A stretch of 64,000 bases of DNA from Zestomonas insulae (GCF_016901015.1 NZ_JAFEUP010000007.1:180170-244169), one strand, 5' to 3'; positions 1-8,849 are shown, numbered from the stretch's first letter. Made by a program: numbers and translations. Notes: generated by a model not told the origin, from the sequence alone.

Positions 1-892
1 CAACGCCGCCACCAACATTGCCCAGGTCCTCTCCGAAGCGCTGCCGTACATCCGTCGCTTCGTCGGCAAGACCCTGGTGATCAAGTACGGCGGCAACGCC
101 ATGGAAAGCGAGGAGCTGAAGCAAGGCTTCGCCCGCGACATCGTGCTGATGAAGGCCGTCGGCATCAACCCGGTGGTGGTGCACGGTGGTGGCCCGCAAA
201 TCGGTGACCTGCTCAAGCGCCTGTCGATCGAAAGCCACTTCATCGACGGCATGCGCGTCACCGACGCGCAGACCATGGACGTGGTCGAGATGGTCCTCGG
301 CGGCCAGGTCAACAAGGACATCGTCAACCTGATCAACCGCCATGGCGGCAGCGCCATCGGCCTGACCGGCAAGGACGCCGAGCTGATCCGCGCGCGCAAG
401 CTCACCGTGACCCGGCAGACGCCGGAGATGACCCAGCCGGAGATCATCGACATCGGCCACGTCGGCGAAGTCGCCAGCGTCAACGTCGAGCTGATCAACA
501 TGCTGGTGTCCGGCGACTTCATTCCGGTGATCGCGCCGATCGGTGTCGGCCCGGAGGGCGAGTCCTACAACATCAACGCCGACCTGGTGGCCGGCAAGGT
601 GGCCGAGGCGCTGAAGGCCGAGAAACTCATGCTGCTGACCAACATCGCCGGCCTGATGGACAAGCAGGGCCAGGTGCTGACCGGCCTGTCGACCGCCCAG
701 GTCGACGAGCTGATCGCCGACGGCACCATCTACGGCGGCATGCTGCCGAAGATCCGCTGCGCCCTCGAGGCGGTGCAGGGCGGGGTGACCAGCGCGCACA
801 TCATCGACGGCCGGGTGCCGCACGCGGTGCTGCTGGAGATCTTCACCGACAGCGGCGTCGGCACGCTGATCTGCAACCGCAAGAAGCACTGA
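1..892 (+). CDS. argB: Acetylglutamate kinase (5' end cut by window)
   Basis: N-acetyl-L-glutamate kinase phosphorylates N-acetylglutamate with ATP, the second step of arginine synthesis in the cytosol. The reading frame is open from base 2 and the true start lies upstream of the window. The visible part begins in the N-terminal helix (EALPYIRRF), which arginine-inhibited hexameric forms of the family carry. The amino-acid-kinase motifs KYGGNAM and HGGGPQ and the C-terminal IFTDSGVGT are all present. About 296 residues are seen, so only a few N-terminal residues are missing against a family length near 300. It ends 2 bases before the next gene, so the two are probably co-transcribed. Identification is firm. 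Confidence 0.97.
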   Translation, partial: NAATNIAQVLSEALPYIRRFVGKTLVIKYGGNAMESEELKQGFARDIVLMKAVGINPVVVHGGGPQIGDLLKRLSIESHFIDGMRVTDAQTMDVVEMVLGGQVNKDIVNLINRHGGSAIGLTGKDAELIRARKLTVTRQTPEMTQPEIIDIGHVGEVASVNVELINMLVSGDFIPVIAPIGVGPEGESYNINADLVAGKVAEALKAEKLMLLTNIAGLMDKQGQVLTGLSTAQVDELIADGTIYGGMLPKIRCALEAVQGGVTSAHIIDGRVPHAVLLEIFTDSGVGTLICNRKKH

Positions 893-894
893 AC

Positions 895-1332
895 ATGCTC
901 GTCCGCGACGACTTCCGCTTCAGCCATCCGCTGCGTGTGCGCTGGGCGGAAGTCGACCCACAGAGCATCGTGTTCAACGGCCACTACCTGACCTACGCCG
1001 ACGTCGCCATCACCGAGTACTTTCGTGCGCTGGGGGTCGCCTACCCGGCGGACCTCAGCCGCGATGGCGGCGACTTCTTCGCGGTGAAGACCGTGCTCGA
1101 ATACTTCGCCCCGGCACGCTTCGACGACTGCCTGGAGATCGGCGTGCGCGTCGGTCGCCTGGGGCGCTCGAGCCTGAGCTTCGTGGTCGGTATCTGGCGG
1201 GATGGCGCGCTGCTGACGGCGGGCGAGGTGATCTACGTGCATGCCGACGCCGCCACTCGCAGCAGCAGCCCGCTGCCGGACTGGCTGCGCGACAAAGTCA
1301 GCGCCTACGAGCGTCGCGCGCCCGACGCCTGA
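895..1332 (+). CDS. Acyl-CoA thioesterase, YbgC/FadM-like hotdog fold
   Basis: This 145-residue protein is a single 4HBT hotdog domain, expected to hydrolyse acyl-CoA thioesters in the cytosol. The signature runs from about residue 18 (RWAEVDPQSIVFNGHYLTY) to the following A-x-x-E-Y: an Asp near the start, then N-G-H-Y-x-x-Y, as in YbgC-type enzymes. The length is normal for the family. The start is ATG 2 bases after argB, implying translational coupling. It converges on the next gene with only 3 bases between the stops, so there is no room for a separate terminator. The substrate cannot be told from sequence; a short- or medium-chain acyl-CoA is only the family expectation. Confidence 0.85.
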   Translation: MLVRDDFRFSHPLRVRWAEVDPQSIVFNGHYLTYADVAITEYFRALGVAYPADLSRDGGDFFAVKTVLEYFAPARFDDCLEIGVRVGRLGRSSLSFVVGIWRDGALLTAGEVIYVHADAATRSSSPLPDWLRDKVSAYERRAPDA

Positions 1333-1335
1333 GGA

Positions 1336-1938
1336 CTAGGGGCGCGCGCCGAGCAGTTCGCTGAGGCGTGCGCGGTCGGCGTCGAAGCTGGCCGCGGCCT
1401 GCTTGCGCACGCCTTCGTAGCGGGTGATGTCGTGCTGGGTGTGCACCTGCTCCGCCTTGAGGTTCTCGATCTGCGCCACCAGGTGGGCCGGCACTTCGCG
1501 GCCGGCACGCTCGGTGTCGGCGGCCTGGCTCTGCAGGTTGGCCTGCTGGGTACGCAGCGACTGCAGGTTGCTGCGCGCCACGCTGATCACTCCATCCAGC
1601 TCGGCCAGCTTGCGCTCCTTGGCGCGCTCGACGTCTTCCGGGGTGCTGTACAGGCGCAGCAGCTGCGCATCGGAACTGGCCCGCGCCTTGTCCGCCAGTT
1701 GGCGGCGCATCTCGTCGGCGCTCGGTGCCGGCGGCACCACCTTGACCACCCGACCCTGCTCGTTGAGCACTTCATAGCCCTTGCCGATGTACTGCGGCGG
1801 CACGCCCTGGCGATCCAGCACCGGCACGCCCTTGTCGTTGGTATAGCGATACAGCTCAGTCGCCTGGGCCAACAACGGCAGCGACAGCGACCCGAACAGC
1901 AACATCACGCGCAGCGAAACCGGATTGAGCATGAACAC
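1336..1938 (-). CDS. DUF4124 domain protein, secreted, coiled-coil
   Basis: A 200-residue exported protein. A hydrophobic signal segment (about residues 8-26, ending LLAQATE) is followed by a DUF4124 module (ELYRYTNDKGVPVLDRQGVPP), found in many proteobacterial envelope proteins. The rest (about 70-200) is charged and heptad-like, rich in Q, E, K and R, and probably a coiled coil. No catalytic motif is visible. It converges with the thioesterase and lies 18 bases downstream of pyrE on the same strand, so it may be read from the pyrE promoter. The function is unknown. DUF4124 also occurs in the M23 peptidase at 31417-32313. Confidence 0.75.
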   Translation of the reverse strand: MFMLNPVSLRVMLLFGSLSLPLLAQATELYRYTNDKGVPVLDRQGVPPQYIGKGYEVLNEQGRVVKVVPPAPSADEMRRQLADKARASSDAQLLRLYSTPEDVERAKERKLAELDGVISVARSNLQSLRTQQANLQSQAADTERAGREVPAHLVAQIENLKAEQVHTQHDITRYEGVRKQAAASFDADRARLSELLGARP

Positions 1939-1956
1939 GTCACCTTAACTGGCGAG

Positions 1957-2598
1957 TTAGATCCCGTATTGGTCGCGGTACGCCTGCACCGCCGGAAGAT
2001 GCTCTTTCAGTGCAGCATCCTCGGCGAGATATTCCAGTACCTGCTCCAGCGACACAATGCTGATTACTGGCATTTTGAAATCACGCTCGACTTCCTGGAT
2101 TGCCGAGAGCTCGCCCTGACCGCGTTCCTGACGGTTCAGCGCGATCAGCACACCAGCGGCCTGGGCGCCTTGCGCCTGGATAATCTGCATGACTTCGCGA
2201 ATCGCCGTACCGGCGGTGATCACATCGTCGACAATCAGCACCCGGCCTTGCAGCGGTGCGCCGACCAGCGTGCCGCCCTCGCCGTGCGCCTTGGCCTCCT
2301 TGCGGTTGAAGCACCAGGGCAGGTCGCGCTGGTGCTTGTCGGCGAGCGCCACTGCAGTGGTCGCCGCCAGCGGAATGCCCTTGTAGGCCGGGCCGAACAG
2401 CACGTCGAAGTCGATTCCGCTGTCGACCACCGCCGCCGCGTAAAACTGACCAAGCTGGGCCAGCGCCGAGCCGCTGTTGAACAGCCCGGCATTGAAGAAA
2501 TACGGACTGACCCGACCCGACTTGAGGGTGAACTGACCGAAACGCAGCACCCCGCGTTCGATGGCAAAACGAATGAACTCGCGCTGGTACGCCTGCAT
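1957..2598 (-). CDS. pyrE: Orotate phosphoribosyltransferase
   Basis: PyrE transfers phosphoribose from PRPP to orotate, giving OMP in pyrimidine synthesis. The PRPP-binding loop VLIVDDVITAGTAI sits near residue 120 and the catalytic-loop residues (NRKEAKAHGEGG) just before it. Starting at ATG 2598 (MQAYQREF) gives 213 residues, the usual Pseudomonas length. An upstream in-frame ATG at 2619 would add seven residues not typical of the family. No strong Shine-Dalgarno precedes 2598. The gene diverges from crc across about 82 bases, the familiar Pseudomonas pyrE-crc arrangement. Confidence 0.96.
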   Translation of the reverse strand: MQAYQREFIRFAIERGVLRFGQFTLKSGRVSPYFFNAGLFNSGSALAQLGQFYAAAVVDSGIDFDVLFGPAYKGIPLAATTAVALADKHQRDLPWCFNRKEAKAHGEGGTLVGAPLQGRVLIVDDVITAGTAIREVMQIIQAQGAQAAGVLIALNRQERGQGELSAIQEVERDFKMPVISIVSLEQVLEYLAEDAALKEHLPAVQAYRDQYGI

Positions 2599-2680
2599 GA
2601 AAAAAGCCCCGAACGGCACGGATTTAGCTAATTGAGATGAGCTCGGGTATCATACACGCACGTGTTTTTGGGGGCCATTT

Positions 2681-3460
2681 ATGCGGATCATCAGTGTGAA
2701 CGTGAATGGTATTCAAGCTGCAGTCGAGCGAGGTCTTCTCAGCTGGCTGCAAGCCCAGAATGCCGACGTCATCTGTCTGCAAGATACCCGCTCTTCCGCC
2801 TTTGACCTGGACGACCCTGCCCTCCAACTGGATGGCTACTTCTTCTATTCCTGCGAAGCCGAAGTGCCCGACCAAGGTGGTGTGGCGCTGTATTCGCGGT
2901 TGCAACCCAAGGCGGTGATCAGCGGACTCGGATTCGAGACGGCCGATCGCTACGGGCGCTATCTGCAGGCAGACTTCGACAAGCTGAGCATTGCCAGCGT
3001 GTTGCTGCCATCGGGACAAGACGGCGACGAGAGCCTGAACCACAAGTTCAAGTTCATGGACGACTTCACCCACTACCTGGACAAGCAGCGTCGCAAGCGC
3101 CGCGAGTACATCTACTGCGGCTCGCTGTACGTCGCCCACCAGAAGATGGACGTGAAGAACTGGCGCGACTGCCAGCAATCGCCGGGTTTCCTGGCGCCCG
3201 AGCGCGCCTGGCTCGACGAGGTGGTCGGCAATATGGGCTACGTCGACGCGCTGCGTGAAGTCAGCCGCGAAGGCGAGCAGTTCAGCTGGTGGCCGGATAC
3301 CGAGCAGGCACAGTTGCTGAATCTCGGCTGGCGCTTCGACTATCAGCTGCTCACCCCCGGCCTGCGCCGCTTCGTGCGCAGCGCCCGCCTGCCGCGTCAG
3401 CCGCGCTTCTCCCAGCATGCGCCGCTGATCGTCGACTACGACTGGACGCTGAGCGTCTGA
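2681..3460 (+). CDS. crc: Catabolite repression control protein Crc
   Basis: Crc acts with Hfq to block translation of mRNAs carrying A-rich (AANAANAA) sites, so that preferred carbon sources are used first. The protein has the expected 259 residues and the exonuclease-endonuclease-phosphatase fold of ExoIII (MRIISVNVNGIQAAVERG; C-terminal SQHAPLIVDYDW). Catalytic positions of true AP endonucleases are altered: QDTR replaces QETK, and CGSLYVAH replaces the GDxN-type motif. This fits the RNA-regulatory, non-nuclease role known for Crc. A possible -10 TATCAT lies near 2650 with no strong -35. A clear hairpin terminator follows the gene. Confidence 0.97.
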   Translation: MRIISVNVNGIQAAVERGLLSWLQAQNADVICLQDTRSSAFDLDDPALQLDGYFFYSCEAEVPDQGGVALYSRLQPKAVISGLGFETADRYGRYLQADFDKLSIASVLLPSGQDGDESLNHKFKFMDDFTHYLDKQRRKRREYIYCGSLYVAHQKMDVKNWRDCQQSPGFLAPERAWLDEVVGNMGYVDALREVSREGEQFSWWPDTEQAQLLNLGWRFDYQLLTPGLRRFVRSARLPRQPRFSQHAPLIVDYDWTLSV

Positions 3461-3466
3461 GCCATG

Positions 3467-3495
3467 AAAAAAGCCGGCATTGCGCCGGCTTTTTT
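3467..3495. terminator. Bidirectional intrinsic terminator between crc and the DUF4870 gene
   Basis: AAAAAAGCCGGC (3467-3478) pairs with GCCGGCTTTTTT (3484-3495) around a 5-base loop. The A-run and T-run flank a GC stem, so it can terminate crc on the plus strand and the convergent gene on the minus strand. Confidence 0.93.
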
Positions 3496-3509
3496 GTTGC
3501 TGCACTGAG

Positions 3510-3875
3510 CTACTTGAGCAAGCGCCAGCAGAACGGATAGCGATAGTCCTGCCCTTCGTTGGCCTTGATCCCGGCAATCACGGTGAGCACCAGCGCGCCG
3601 ATGCCCAGCAGGCCGAGCAGCAGGAAGCCGATCACCACCAGCATCAGCAGCATGCACACCAGCGCCGCCAGCGACACGGTGATCTGGAAGTTCAGCGCTT
3701 CCTTGCCCTGCGCGTCGACAAAGGGATCAAGGTCCTTCTTGATCTGCCAGACGATCAGCGGCCCGAGCAGGTTGCCAAACGGGAATACCAGGCCGAGGAA
3801 GGCGGCGAAGTGGCAGAACATCGCCCACTGGCGCGCCTCCAGGCTAGGCGTGGTCACCGGCATGTCATCGCTCAT
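3510..3875 (-). CDS. DUF4870 small inner-membrane protein
   Basis: A 121-residue membrane protein matching the DUF4870 (Tic20-like) pattern. There is a soluble start (MSDDMPVTTPSLEARQWAMFCHF) and hydrophobic segments near 20-45 and 65-105. The characteristic K-x-x-DPFVDAQGKEALNFQ stretch lies between them and the end is short and basic. Function is unknown. A good Shine-Dalgarno (AAGGAG) lies 10 bases before the ATG. It sits 28 bases downstream of rph on the same strand and ends at the shared terminator with crc, so it is likely the last gene of an rph transcript. Confidence 0.8.
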   Translation of the reverse strand: MSDDMPVTTPSLEARQWAMFCHFAAFLGLVFPFGNLLGPLIVWQIKKDLDPFVDAQGKEALNFQITVSLAALVCMLLMLVVIGFLLLGLLGIGALVLTVIAGIKANEGQDYRYPFCWRLLK

Positions 3876-3903
3876 GGGCTCGCTCCTTGCTGTTGCGGAA
3901 GAA

Positions 3904-4626
3904 TCAGTCGGCCAGGCTGGCGCGCTGCAGCTCGATCAGCTCGCCCATGCCCTGGCGTGCCAGGTCGAGCATGGCGGTCAGCGCTTCCGGCTGGAACGGT
4001 GCGCCTTCGGCGGTGCCCTGCACTTCGATGAAGCCGCCGTCGGCGGTCATCACCACGTTGAGATCGGTCTCCGCCGCGGAGTCTTCGAGGTAGTCGAGGT
4101 CGAGCACCGGCTCGCCCTGGTACATGCCCACCGACACCGCCGCGACCAGGTGCTTTAGCGGATCACCACCCTTCAACCCGCCGCGCTTCTTGATCACTCG
4201 TAGCGCGTCGACCAGCGCCACCATCGCTCCGGTGATCGACGCGGTGCGCGTACCGCCATCGGCCTGGATCACGTCGCAGTCGACATACAGGGTGACTTCG
4301 CCCAGCTTGGACATGTCCAGCGCGGCGCGCAGCGAACGGCCGATGAGACGCTGGATTTCCAGGGTGCGACCGCCCTGCTTGCCGCGGCTGGCTTCGCGCT
4401 GGTTCCGCTCGCCGGTGGAGCGCGGCAGCATGCCGTACTCGGCAGTTAGCCAGCCTTGACCCTGGCCCTTGAGGAAGCGCGGAACGCCGTTCTCGACGCT
4501 GACGGTGCAGATCACCTTGGTGTCACCGAACTCCACCAGCACCGCACCCTCGGCGTGCTTGGTGTAGTTGCGGGTGATGCGAATCGAGCGCAACTGGTCG
4601 GCGGTGCGGCCGCTGGGACGTTTCAT
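3904..4626 (-). CDS. rph: Ribonuclease PH
   Basis: Phosphorolytic 3'-to-5' exoribonuclease that trims tRNA 3' ends. The 240-residue product starting at ATG 4626 (MKRPSGRTADQLR) matches the usual length near 239. An open frame continues upstream to 4851 but the extension is unlike the family. Typical features are GDTKVICTVSVE near residue 35, the basic EYGMLPRSTGERNQRE stretch, and DCDVIQADGGTRTAS near residue 120 in the active site. It diverges from yicC. A perfect TATAAT -10 for rph reads on the minus strand at 4668-4663. Confidence 0.96.
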   Translation of the reverse strand: MKRPSGRTADQLRSIRITRNYTKHAEGAVLVEFGDTKVICTVSVENGVPRFLKGQGQGWLTAEYGMLPRSTGERNQREASRGKQGGRTLEIQRLIGRSLRAALDMSKLGEVTLYVDCDVIQADGGTRTASITGAMVALVDALRVIKKRGGLKGGDPLKHLVAAVSVGMYQGEPVLDLDYLEDSAAETDLNVVMTADGGFIEVQGTAEGAPFQPEALTAMLDLARQGMGELIELQRASLAD

Positions 4627-4662
4627 GCTGGTACTACCTATTGGGTCACGAGTCTGCCCGCC

Positions 4663-4727
4663 ATTATAGGGCCCACCGAGAGTGACCACACGGCAAATTG
4701 GGAGGCGCCGACGCACTGCGCTACAAT
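4663..4727. promoter_or_regulatory. Divergent promoters for rph (minus) and yicC-gmk (plus)
   Basis: On the minus strand TATAAT occupies 4668-4663, although no well-spaced -35 is obvious. On the plus strand TTGGGA (4698-4703) and TACAAT (4722-4727) are separated by 18 bases, a reasonable sigma70 promoter 42 bases before the yicC ATG. Assigned by inspection only. Confidence 0.55.
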
Positions 4728-4768
4728 CCTGCGCCTTCGTTCCTCCTGCCATTCGCGAGGTTTCCCCG

Positions 4769-5632
4769 ATGGTGCACAGCATGACCGCCTTTGCCCGCGT
4801 CGAACGGGCGGGTACCCACGGCACCCTGAGCTGGGAGTTGCGCTCGGTCAATCACCGCTACCTGGAACCGCACCTGCGCTTGCCGGACGCGTTCCGCGAC
4901 CTCGAAGGCGCGGTGCGCGAGGCGCTGCGCCAGGGTCTGTCGCGCGGCAAGGTGGAGTGCACCCTGCGCTTCGCCGAGGACAGCGCCGGCCAGCCGCTGC
5001 AGGTCGATCGCGAGCGTGCCGCCCAGGTGGTCGCCGCCGCCGAAGCGGTGTCCGCGCTGATTCAGCAGCCGGCACCGCTCAACCCGCTGGAAGTGCTGGC
5101 CTGGTCCGGCGTGCTGGTGGCCAACGCGGCCGATCCGCAGGCGCTGAACAAGGCGGCGCTGGAAGCCTTCGAGGCGGCGCTCGCCGAGCTCAAGGCCGGC
5201 CGCGCCCGCGAAGGCGCCGAACTGGCCAAGCTGCTCAACGAGCGCCTCGACAGCATCGTCGCCGAAGTCGCCGCGCTGCGCGTGCTGGTGCCGCAGATGC
5301 TCGCCGGCCAGCGGCAAAAGATCCTCGACCGCTTCAGCGAGCTGAAGGCCGAACTCGACCCGCAGCGGCTCGAGCAGGAACTGGTGCTGCTGGCCCAGAA
5401 GAGCGACGTCGCCGAAGAGCTGGACCGCCTCAGCACCCACGTCACCGAGGTGCGTCGGGTGCTCAAGGCCGGCGGCGCGGCGGGTCGGCGCCTGGACTTC
5501 CTGATGCAGGAACTCAACCGCGAAGCCAATACGCTCGGCTCCAAGGCGTTCGACCCGCGCAGCACCCAGGCGGCGGTCAACCTCAAGGTGCTGATCGAAC
5601 AGATGCGCGAACAAGTGCAGAACATCGAATAA
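4769..5632 (+). CDS. yicC: YicC family endoribonuclease-like protein
   Basis: A 287-residue YicC/YloC protein. The N-terminal motif MVHSMTAFAR and the later ELRSVNHRYLEP stretch are diagnostic. The C-terminal DUF1732 region carries the strongly conserved GRRLDFLMQELNREANT near residue 240. E. coli YicC is linked to RNA turnover and has been reported as an endoribonuclease; whether this copy acts the same way is inference. The start at 4769 gives the family length, while the frame upstream is non-homologous. gmk follows 23 bases downstream, a pairing found in many bacteria. Confidence 0.92.
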   Translation: MVHSMTAFARVERAGTHGTLSWELRSVNHRYLEPHLRLPDAFRDLEGAVREALRQGLSRGKVECTLRFAEDSAGQPLQVDRERAAQVVAAAEAVSALIQQPAPLNPLEVLAWSGVLVANAADPQALNKAALEAFEAALAELKAGRAREGAELAKLLNERLDSIVAEVAALRVLVPQMLAGQRQKILDRFSELKAELDPQRLEQELVLLAQKSDVAEELDRLSTHVTEVRRVLKAGGAAGRRLDFLMQELNREANTLGSKAFDPRSTQAAVNLKVLIEQMREQVQNIE

Positions 5633-5655
5633 CCGTCGCCCTCGGAACCCTTTTC

Positions 5656-6276
5656 ATGGCCACTACCCACGGCATCCTGTACATCATCTCCGCCCCGTCC
5701 GGCGCGGGCAAAACCAGCCTGGTCAAGGCGCTGATCGACGCCGTGCCGCAGATTCGCGTGTCCGTGTCGCACACCACCCGCGCCATGCGCCCGGGCGAAG
5801 TCGATGGGGTCAACTACCACTTCGTGGCCCGCGCGCAGTTCGACGCCATGCTCGAACGCAACGAGTTCCTCGAGCACGCCCAGGTGTTCGACAACCTCTA
5901 CGGCACCTCGCAGCGCTGGCTGGAGCAGACCCTCGCCGAAGGCTATGACCTGATCCTCGAGATCGACTGGCAGGGCGCCCAGCAGGTGCGCAAGTTGATG
6001 CCGCAGGCCAAGTCGATCTTCATCCTGCCGCCGACCCAGGAAGCGCTACGCCACCGCCTGACCAACCGCGGCCAGGACAGCAGCGAGATCATCGAGCGGC
6101 GCATGCGCGAGGCAGTCAGCGAGATCAGCCACTACGTCGAATACGACTACGTGGTGATCAACGACGACTTCGCCCATGCGCTGGCCGACCTCAAGGCGAT
6201 CTTCCGCGCCAACCAGCTGACCCAGAGCCACCAGCAGCAGCGCCACACCGGACTGCTCAGCGAGCTGCTGGCCTGA
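5656..6276 (+). CDS. gmk: Guanylate kinase
   Basis: Phosphorylates GMP to GDP with ATP, essential for guanine nucleotide and (p)ppGpp pools. The 206-residue product has the P-loop SAPSGAGKTSLV near residue 11 and the GMP-binding stretch VSHTTRAMRPGEVDGVNYHF near residue 37. The lid/core motif LEIDWQGAQQVR lies near 98. ATG 5656 is used because the domain begins immediately after it; the same frame is open far upstream only by chance, overlapping yicC. It precedes rpoZ and spoT, the usual gammaproteobacterial order. Confidence 0.97.
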   Translation: MATTHGILYIISAPSGAGKTSLVKALIDAVPQIRVSVSHTTRAMRPGEVDGVNYHFVARAQFDAMLERNEFLEHAQVFDNLYGTSQRWLEQTLAEGYDLILEIDWQGAQQVRKLMPQAKSIFILPPTQEALRHRLTNRGQDSSEIIERRMREAVSEISHYVEYDYVVINDDFAHALADLKAIFRANQLTQSHQQQRHTGLLSELLA

Positions 6277-6398
6277 GCCGGCGGGCAGGGCGAAAAATCC
6301 GCTCTTCCCTAAAGGCTGGCTATTTTTTAAACTACCCAGTCCGCCGCCCCGTTCGGGCGCGGCTTTCTGCTCAATTTTCACGTCGCTAGAGGAACACC

Positions 6399-6662
6399 AT
6401 GGCCCGCGTTACCGTTGAAGACTGCCTGGACAACGTCGATAACCGCTTCGAGCTGGTCATGCTCGCCACCAAGCGTTCCCGTCAACTGGCTACCGGCGGC
6501 AAAGAGCCGAAGGTCGCCTGGGAAAACGACAAGCCGACCGTCGTCGCCCTGCGTGAAATCGCCGCCGGCCTGGTCGACTACAACGTGGTTGCCGAGGAAG
6601 AACTGGTTGAAGACGAGCCGCTGTTCGTCAACTACGAGGAAGAGGCCAACGAGGCCCTCTAA
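6399..6662 (+). CDS. rpoZ: RNA polymerase omega subunit
   Basis: The 87-residue omega subunit aids assembly of RNA polymerase around beta-prime and contributes to ppGpp binding. The signature MARVTVEDCLDNVDNRFELVMLA is followed by the conserved TGGKEP and ALREIAAGLV stretches and an acidic tail. A Shine-Dalgarno (AGAGGA) lies 6 bases before the ATG. Upstream, near 6342-6363, is a GC hairpin (GCCGCCCCG-TT-CGGGCGCGGC) that could end the gmk transcript or fold in the rpoZ leader. spoT follows after 57 bases. Confidence 0.96.
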   Translation: MARVTVEDCLDNVDNRFELVMLATKRSRQLATGGKEPKVAWENDKPTVVALREIAAGLVDYNVVAEEELVEDEPLFVNYEEEANEAL

Positions 6663-6719
6663 GCCTATGCCTGGTCGAAGCGTCGCGACGCAGGTGCCGC
6701 AGCGGCAGGGGGTGAACCC

Positions 6720-8828
6720 TTGCCGAGCATAGACGTCCTCGCCGAACGCCTTTCGACCTACCTGGGCCAGGAACAGATCAACCTGGTCCGGCGTGCCTAC
6801 TTCTACGCCGAGCAGGCCCACGACGGGCAGCGCCGCCGCAGCGGCGAAGCCTACGTGACCCATCCGTTGGCCGTCGCCAACATCCTCGCCGAAATGCACA
6901 TGGACCATCAGAGCCTGATGGCGGCCATGCTGCACGACGTCATCGAGGACACCGGGATCGCCAAGGAAGCCCTGACCTCGCAGTTCGGCGAAACCGTCGC
7001 CGAGCTGGTCGACGGGGTCAGCAAGCTGACCCAGATGGACTTCCAGACCAAGGCCGAGGCGCAGGCCGAGAACTTCCAGAAGATGGCCCTGGCCATGGCC
7101 CGCGACATCCGCGTGATTCTGGTCAAGCTCGCCGACCGCCTGCACAACATGCGCACCCTCGACGCCATGCCGCACGAGAAGAGCCGGCGCATCGCCAAGG
7201 AAACCCTGGAGATCTACGCGCCGATCGCCAATCGCCTGGGCATGCACAGCATGCGCATCGAGTTCGAGGACCTCGGCTTCAAGGCCATGCACCCGATGCG
7301 TTCGGAACGCATCCGCGCCGCGGTGCGCCGGGCGCGCGGCAACCGCAAGGAAATCGTCAACAAGATCGAGGAATCGCTGGTCAACTGCCTGACCCGCGAC
7401 GGCATGAGCGGCGAAGTGATCGGCCGCGAGAAGCACCTATTCAGCATCTACAAGAAGATGCGCGGCAAGCGTAAGGCGTTCAACGAGATCATGGACGTCT
7501 ACGCCTTCCGCATCATCGTCGACAAGGTCGACACCTGCTACCGCGTGCTCGGCGCCGTGCACAACCTGTACAAGCCGCTGCCCGGTCGCTTCAAGGACTA
7601 CATCGCGATCCCCAAGGCCAACGGCTACCAGTCGCTGCACACCACGCTGTTCGGCATGCACGGGGTGCCCATCGAGATCCAGATCCGCACCCGCGAGATG
7701 GAAGAGATGGCCAACCACGGCATCGCCGCGCACTGGCTGTACAAGTCCAGCGAGGACGACACGCCGAAGGGCAACCACGCGCGCGCGCGCCAGTGGGTCA
7801 AGGGCATCCTCGAACTGCAGCAGCGCGCCGGCAACTCGCTGGAATTCATCGAGAGCGTGAAGATCGACCTGTTCCCCGACGAGGTCTACGTGTTCACGCC
7901 CAAGGGCCGCATCATGGAGCTGCCGAAAGGCTCCACCGCGGTCGACTTCGCCTACGCGGTGCACACCGACGTCGGCAACGCCTGCATCGCCTGCCGCATC
8001 AACCGCCGCCTGGCGCCGCTGTCGCAGGCCCTGGAAAGCGGCTCGACGGTGGAGATCGTCACCGCCCCGGGCGCCCGCCCGAACCCGGCCTGGCTGAATT
8101 TCGTGGTCACCGGCAAGGCGCGCACGCACATCCGTCACGCCCTCAAGCAGCAGCGCCGTTCGGAGTCGATCAGCCTCGGCGAACGCCTGCTCAACAAGGT
8201 GCTGACCGGCTTCGACAGCCACCTCGAGAAGATCCCCGCCGAGCGCATGCAAGCGGTGCTCGCCGAGTACCGCCTGGAATACCCCGAGGACCTGCTCGAG
8301 GACATCGGCCTGGGCAACCGCATGGCCTATGTGGTCGCCCGTCGCCTGCTGGCCAGCGACGGCGAACAGCTGCCGAGCAGCCAGGGCCCGCTGGCGATCC
8401 GCGGCACCGAGGGGCTGGTGCTGAGCTACGCCAAGTGCTGCACGCCGATCCCCGGCGACCCGATCGTCGGCCACCTGTCGGCCGGCAAGGGCATGGTGGT
8501 GCACCTCGACAACTGCAAGAACATCGTCGAGATCCGCCACAACCCGGAGAAATGCATCCAGCTGTCCTGGGCCAAGGATGTCACCGGCGAGTTCAACGTC
8601 GAGCTGCGCGTCGAGCTGGAACACCAGCGCGGTCTGATCGCCCTGCTCGCCAGCAGCGTCAACGCCGCCGACGGCAACATCGAGAAGATCAGCATGGACG
8701 AGCGCGACGGGCGCATCAGCGTGGTCCAGCTGGTGGTCAGCGTGCATGACCGTGTGCACCTGGCCCGCGTGATCAAGAAGCTGCGCGCGCTCAAGGGCGT
8801 GATCCGCATCACCCGCATGCGCGCCTAG
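6720..8828 (+). CDS. spoT: Bifunctional (p)ppGpp synthetase/hydrolase SpoT
   Basis: Makes and degrades the stringent-response alarmones in the cytosol. Domains in order: HD hydrolase (about 45-150, with HDVIEDT near residue 73 and KLADRLHNMRTL); RelA/SpoT synthetase (about 235-350, with GREKHLFSIYKKM and IPKANGYQSLHTT); TGS (about 385-445); and a C-terminal ACT domain (about 625-700). The 702-residue length matches Pseudomonas SpoT. The start is TTG at 6720, giving MPSIDVLAERL, preceded by AGGGGGTGA. An intact HD site favours SpoT over RelA. A terminator-like hairpin follows the gene. Confidence 0.96.
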   Translation: MPSIDVLAERLSTYLGQEQINLVRRAYFYAEQAHDGQRRRSGEAYVTHPLAVANILAEMHMDHQSLMAAMLHDVIEDTGIAKEALTSQFGETVAELVDGVSKLTQMDFQTKAEAQAENFQKMALAMARDIRVILVKLADRLHNMRTLDAMPHEKSRRIAKETLEIYAPIANRLGMHSMRIEFEDLGFKAMHPMRSERIRAAVRRARGNRKEIVNKIEESLVNCLTRDGMSGEVIGREKHLFSIYKKMRGKRKAFNEIMDVYAFRIIVDKVDTCYRVLGAVHNLYKPLPGRFKDYIAIPKANGYQSLHTTLFGMHGVPIEIQIRTREMEEMANHGIAAHWLYKSSEDDTPKGNHARARQWVKGILELQQRAGNSLEFIESVKIDLFPDEVYVFTPKGRIMELPKGSTAVDFAYAVHTDVGNACIACRINRRLAPLSQALESGSTVEIVTAPGARPNPAWLNFVVTGKARTHIRHALKQQRRSESISLGERLLNKVLTGFDSHLEKIPAERMQAVLAEYRLEYPEDLLEDIGLGNRMAYVVARRLLASDGEQLPSSQGPLAIRGTEGLVLSYAKCCTPIPGDPIVGHLSAGKGMVVHLDNCKNIVEIRHNPEKCIQLSWAKDVTGEFNVELRVELEHQRGLIALLASSVNAADGNIEKISMDERDGRISVVQLVVSVHDRVHLARVIKKLRALKGVIRITRMRA

Positions 8829-8849
8829 CGCCCCCACCCGAAGATTCCC

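Noticed and set aside
4456..5655. Upstream part of the open frame that ends in guanylate kinase
   Set aside because: Overlaps rph and yicC out of frame and has no homology; the kinase domain starts right after ATG 5656.
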